DNA from: Xestospongia muta | Taxonomy: Eukaryota > Porifera > Demospongiae > Haplosclerida > Petrosiidae | Reading direction: 5' to 3' | DNA: 64,000 nt | NCBI GenBank assembly: GCA_963693285.1 | Contig: OY848918.1 | Span: forward strand, 9,551,156 to 9,615,155 | Part shown: positions 61,482-64,000 of the stretch, in pieces | Layout of the letters: each line of letters opens with the position of its first letter | Numbering within the stretch: the stretch's first letter is position 1 | Program-made: the position numbers and the translations under genes | The notes under the pieces: generated by a model | The model's input: only the letters and a program-made list of their open reading frames with translations | Told to the model about the DNA's origin: nothing | Database searches by the model: none

Positions 61482-62220
61482 TCTAATCTTCAATACGTAT
61501 GCTATGAAGTATACCTGATATTCTACAACATCTCTTGTATAATAGTATTTTAATAGTTGTACATGATACAATAACAATCAGAGTTGATGTTGTTAATGTA
61601 AATATACATCAAAAAATTAACAGTAAGTGTCTCTATAAACAAATGACTATTTTTACAAAACAAGTTATATAAACTTCGGATTACATGTATATAAATTTTA
61701 CATTAAATGAAAACTTTGATAACTTCAAAATATAAAAAGCATATAGAGCTACTTTATACTCTCAATATTACTGAAAACCTTGTTATATTATAAAGAGTTG
61801 TATTACACAGAATAACACAGTATACTTTAGTATTATTATTAAGACAATTACCAGTTATGTATAAATGTGAATGTTGAATATCACATCCATCATAATATGG
61901 AGGATTATGATTATAGCACCAACTAAAACTAATTTCTCTAGTATCTAACTCTTCAAGATGTCATATTCTCGTAATTAACTCCATCAATAAACCAGTAGAT
62001 ATATGAACCATGAGCATAACAATAAAAGGTAGCTTGATTACCAAGACTGCATGACAATAGTAGAGTAAGGATATGACCAAATAGCTGAAACAAGTAAAAA
62101 TAGTTGTTATTCTTAGGTTAGTCTTACATTTATAATATCAGCATAGTGAACAAGATAGTATATTCATAAGACAAAGAAATTGGCAGAATTCCTTTGAGTT
62201 GCAAATTCATCATGTTTGTC
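61482..62220 (-). pseudogene. Small Ig-TM gene upstream of chimera A
   Basis: The membrane exon lies at about 61485-61645. The Ig exon end is at about 61755-61860 and the Ig exon body at about 61870-62085 (SYPYSTIV, then a one-base insertion and stop; later YIYWFIDGVN). The first exon is at about 62150-62215. The short third exon is reduced. The intron that holds a MITE in three other copies is empty here. Confidence 0.5.
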
Positions 62221-63220
62221 TTATACAAATAGTCTAACTATATAGTCAATTTATATATATTATACTAATAATCAAAATATAGTCTACACTATACAAATAG
62301 ACTTGTATATTTTAACTGTTTATGTTCATAGTTGTACAATTGACTTAATTATGTGGGGATGAGTTTAAAACATGACAGGATCAGATAAATTCCTAAAGTT
62401 TCTAACTCTTAAGTTATCATATTCTGATAATTAAATTTAACAAAACTGTAGAGATATGAACCATCACCATTGCAAAACAAGGTAGTTTGTTGACCAAAGC
62501 TGACATAAACAGAGTAAGGTTGTGATGAAAGATCTGACAAAATTAAAAATGTTTGTTTTGTGTTTTAATAATAGTGAAGAAAATAGTCTAACTAGTCAAT
62601 TTATATATATTATATTAATAATCAAAGTATAGTCTACATTATGCAAATAGACTTGTATATTTTAACTGTTTATGTTCATAGTTGTACAATCAATTTTAAT
62701 TATGTGGACATGACTTTAAGACATGATGAAATCAGACAAATGTCTCTCCTCCATACATTACTAGTTCATCATGTTATCATATAACTCCATAGATTTTATA
62801 ACTACCGATGTGTGTTATGTATTACTATATTTAGGACTCTGATTTATAAAAATTCAATAAATTTACAGTCTCACTGCTAATTTTCAATATAAAAATTATT
62901 TGTCTTTACCTCAACACTACCATAGTGGTAGATTTGGATGTAACCACAAATGTGTCCTTGTACATTTCTTGGGTGAAGAAACAGAAGATACTTACATGTT
63001 TGGGTCATTTTATAAACTTGGTTTTATCTAAATATTTGCTAACTCCAACAGACATTATATCATATTATGAATTCACATTATTTGTTCATAAATTTAAAAT
63101 AATCACCATCAAAACAAATATAAAAAATAATATAACTTTACATGATATTTTAATTAATATTGACTTATAACATAGATATTAAAGTTTTCTTCACTCTAAT
63201 ATATATATTTATTATTAGAC
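62221..63220. repeat. Two array spacer copies with a partial Ig exon between them
   Basis: Bases 62225-62390 and 62580-62760 are two copies of the promoter-like spacer block. Bases 62395-62545 on the minus strand are a fragment of the small-family Ig exon. Bases 62780-63190 match the longer spacer seen at 50.25-50.63 kb. No intact gene is present. This is the right end of the receptor array. Confidence 0.5.
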
Positions 63221-63223
63221 TAG

Positions 63224-63246
63224 TTGAGTATTGAAAAAATACTCAA
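63224..63246. repeat. Small hairpin upstream of the Crypton-like frame
   Basis: The arms ttgagtatt and aatactcaa flank a short A-rich loop. It lies at the junction between array spacer and the Crypton-like region and could be part of an element end. Confidence 0.4.
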
Positions 63247-63490
63247 ATCTGATTGGTCAATTAGCTGGCAATATTCTCCCATATTGACAAAAGGTTATTG
63301 CCCTTCTCTTATCTTATCTAATCTTTCAATCTACAAGTTGTCTACATACAGCTCAAACTTGCAGAGGCATGCCTTTTGCACAATTTATTTGTGTACATGA
63401 ATTTAATTGGTTAGTTTAGATAGCAACCATCTGCGTCTATAGCAACCACTTAACCAAAGCAGCTGGAAAGCTAGCTCATCCTCAGTAACT

Positions 63491-64000
63491 GTGTTCAGTG
63501 TATTGTGTAGGATGCTTTCTGAGAGTGATGAGTTCTATTATCCCCAAGACTTAGTTAGGGGTACAAAGGAATGGGTTAATGTAACCTATAAGCCAATTGA
63601 AGAAGAAAGCAACCTACGTCAATTCATAGAAAATCAAGCAAACCTGAACACTCGAAAAAAGACAGTTTCGGATATGAAAATATGGGAACAATTCTGTTTG
63701 AGTCGAGGAGAAAATAAGAGTATGGCTGAAATTCCAACTAAGGAATTGGACTGTTTGCTCAGAGTTTTTTCAAGGAAATTGTCAAAAAATGTGGAGAACC
63801 ATACGAGCCCAATTCCCTAACTTCATTTCATCGAAGTTTCAACCAACATCTAAGCCAGAATGGTGCTCAATTCAATTACTGACAAAGATGATGATGACAG
63901 TGACTCAGGTTGATCAAATTATATTATCTTTAATTATAATTCAGTGATGAATCATTAATAATAATTTTTAGTCTAAATAATAAATAAATTATTGCATTCG
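63491..64000 (+). pseudogene. Crypton/DUF3504-like N-terminal region, frame-shifted and cut by the window edge
   Basis: The frame contains FIENQANLNTRKKTVSDMKI, WEQFC and IPTKELDCLLRVF, which resemble the N-terminal SAM-like part of Crypton-derived tyrosine recombinases (DUF3504, QRICH1/ZMYM group). A one-base shift in the A run near 63785 moves the match to another frame, where KKCGEPYEPNSLTSFHRSFN continues. An acidic stretch and a possible splice donor follow at about 63905. The catalytic part would lie beyond the window. It is unrelated to the receptors and marks the edge of the array. Confidence 0.55.

Noticed and set aside
1..64000. tRNA or rRNA genes
   Set aside because: Reading both strands gave no convincing cloverleaf or rRNA core motif.

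Overview
The window looks like an AT-rich animal nuclear genome with short introns (often 45-80 bases). A demosponge is the likely source. I infer this from receptor tyrosine phosphatases with Ig and fibronectin-III ectodomains, phase-1 module exons, tiny introns and animal-type DNA transposons. The species cannot be fixed from sequence alone. No rRNA, tRNA, CRISPR array or bacterial operon was seen.

From about 0.5 to 61.5 kb the window is one tandem array of related receptor genes, nearly all on the minus strand. The parent gene has a signal-peptide exon, Ig1, Ig2, FN3-a, Ig3, FN3-b, FN3-c, FN3-d, FN3-e and a transmembrane exon. It then has one of two intracellular ends. One end is a juxtamembrane tyrosine region followed by tandem phosphatase domains D1 and D2. 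The other is a short tail of about 80 residues that closes with an ITIM-like SVYESI or SVYDSI. The ectodomains are nearly interchangeable between the two ends, and two sequence classes of Ig1 and of Ig2 are shuffled among copies. This suggests a paired-receptor system, one arm able to be phosphorylated and the other able to dephosphorylate. That function is inference.

Layout from left to right: broken receptor 1 (0.5-4.0 kb); intact phosphatase receptor RPTP-L (5.8-12.0 kb); phosphatase fragments K and J (13.4-20.2 kb); decayed full-length phosphatase receptor I (22.9-29.0 kb); truncated ectodomain gene H (29.1-31.8 kb); Ig1-only fragment G (32.9-33.4 kb); short tail-type receptor F (34.1-37.1 kb); nearly intact tail-type receptor E (37.8-41.6 kb); orphan D2 fragment (43.8-44.7 kb); intact tail-type receptor C (45.4-49.1 kb); a Tigger/pogo-like transposon with 384-bp inverted ends (50.6-55.6 kb); broken tail-type receptor B (55.9-58.2 kb); deletion chimera A (59.7-61.5 kb); and a Crypton/DUF3504-like frame on the plus strand at the right edge (63.5 kb onward).

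Upstream of several receptors lie remains of a second family. It has a small signal exon, one Ig exon, a short exon and a transmembrane exon. Its stop codon can sit only 26-28 bases before the receptor ATG. Two segments of this family are inverted (about 12.75-13.39 and 42.37-43.09 kb), and a foldback MITE occupies the same intron in three copies. The array has grown by unequal exchange, deletion and gene conversion, and most copies are decaying.
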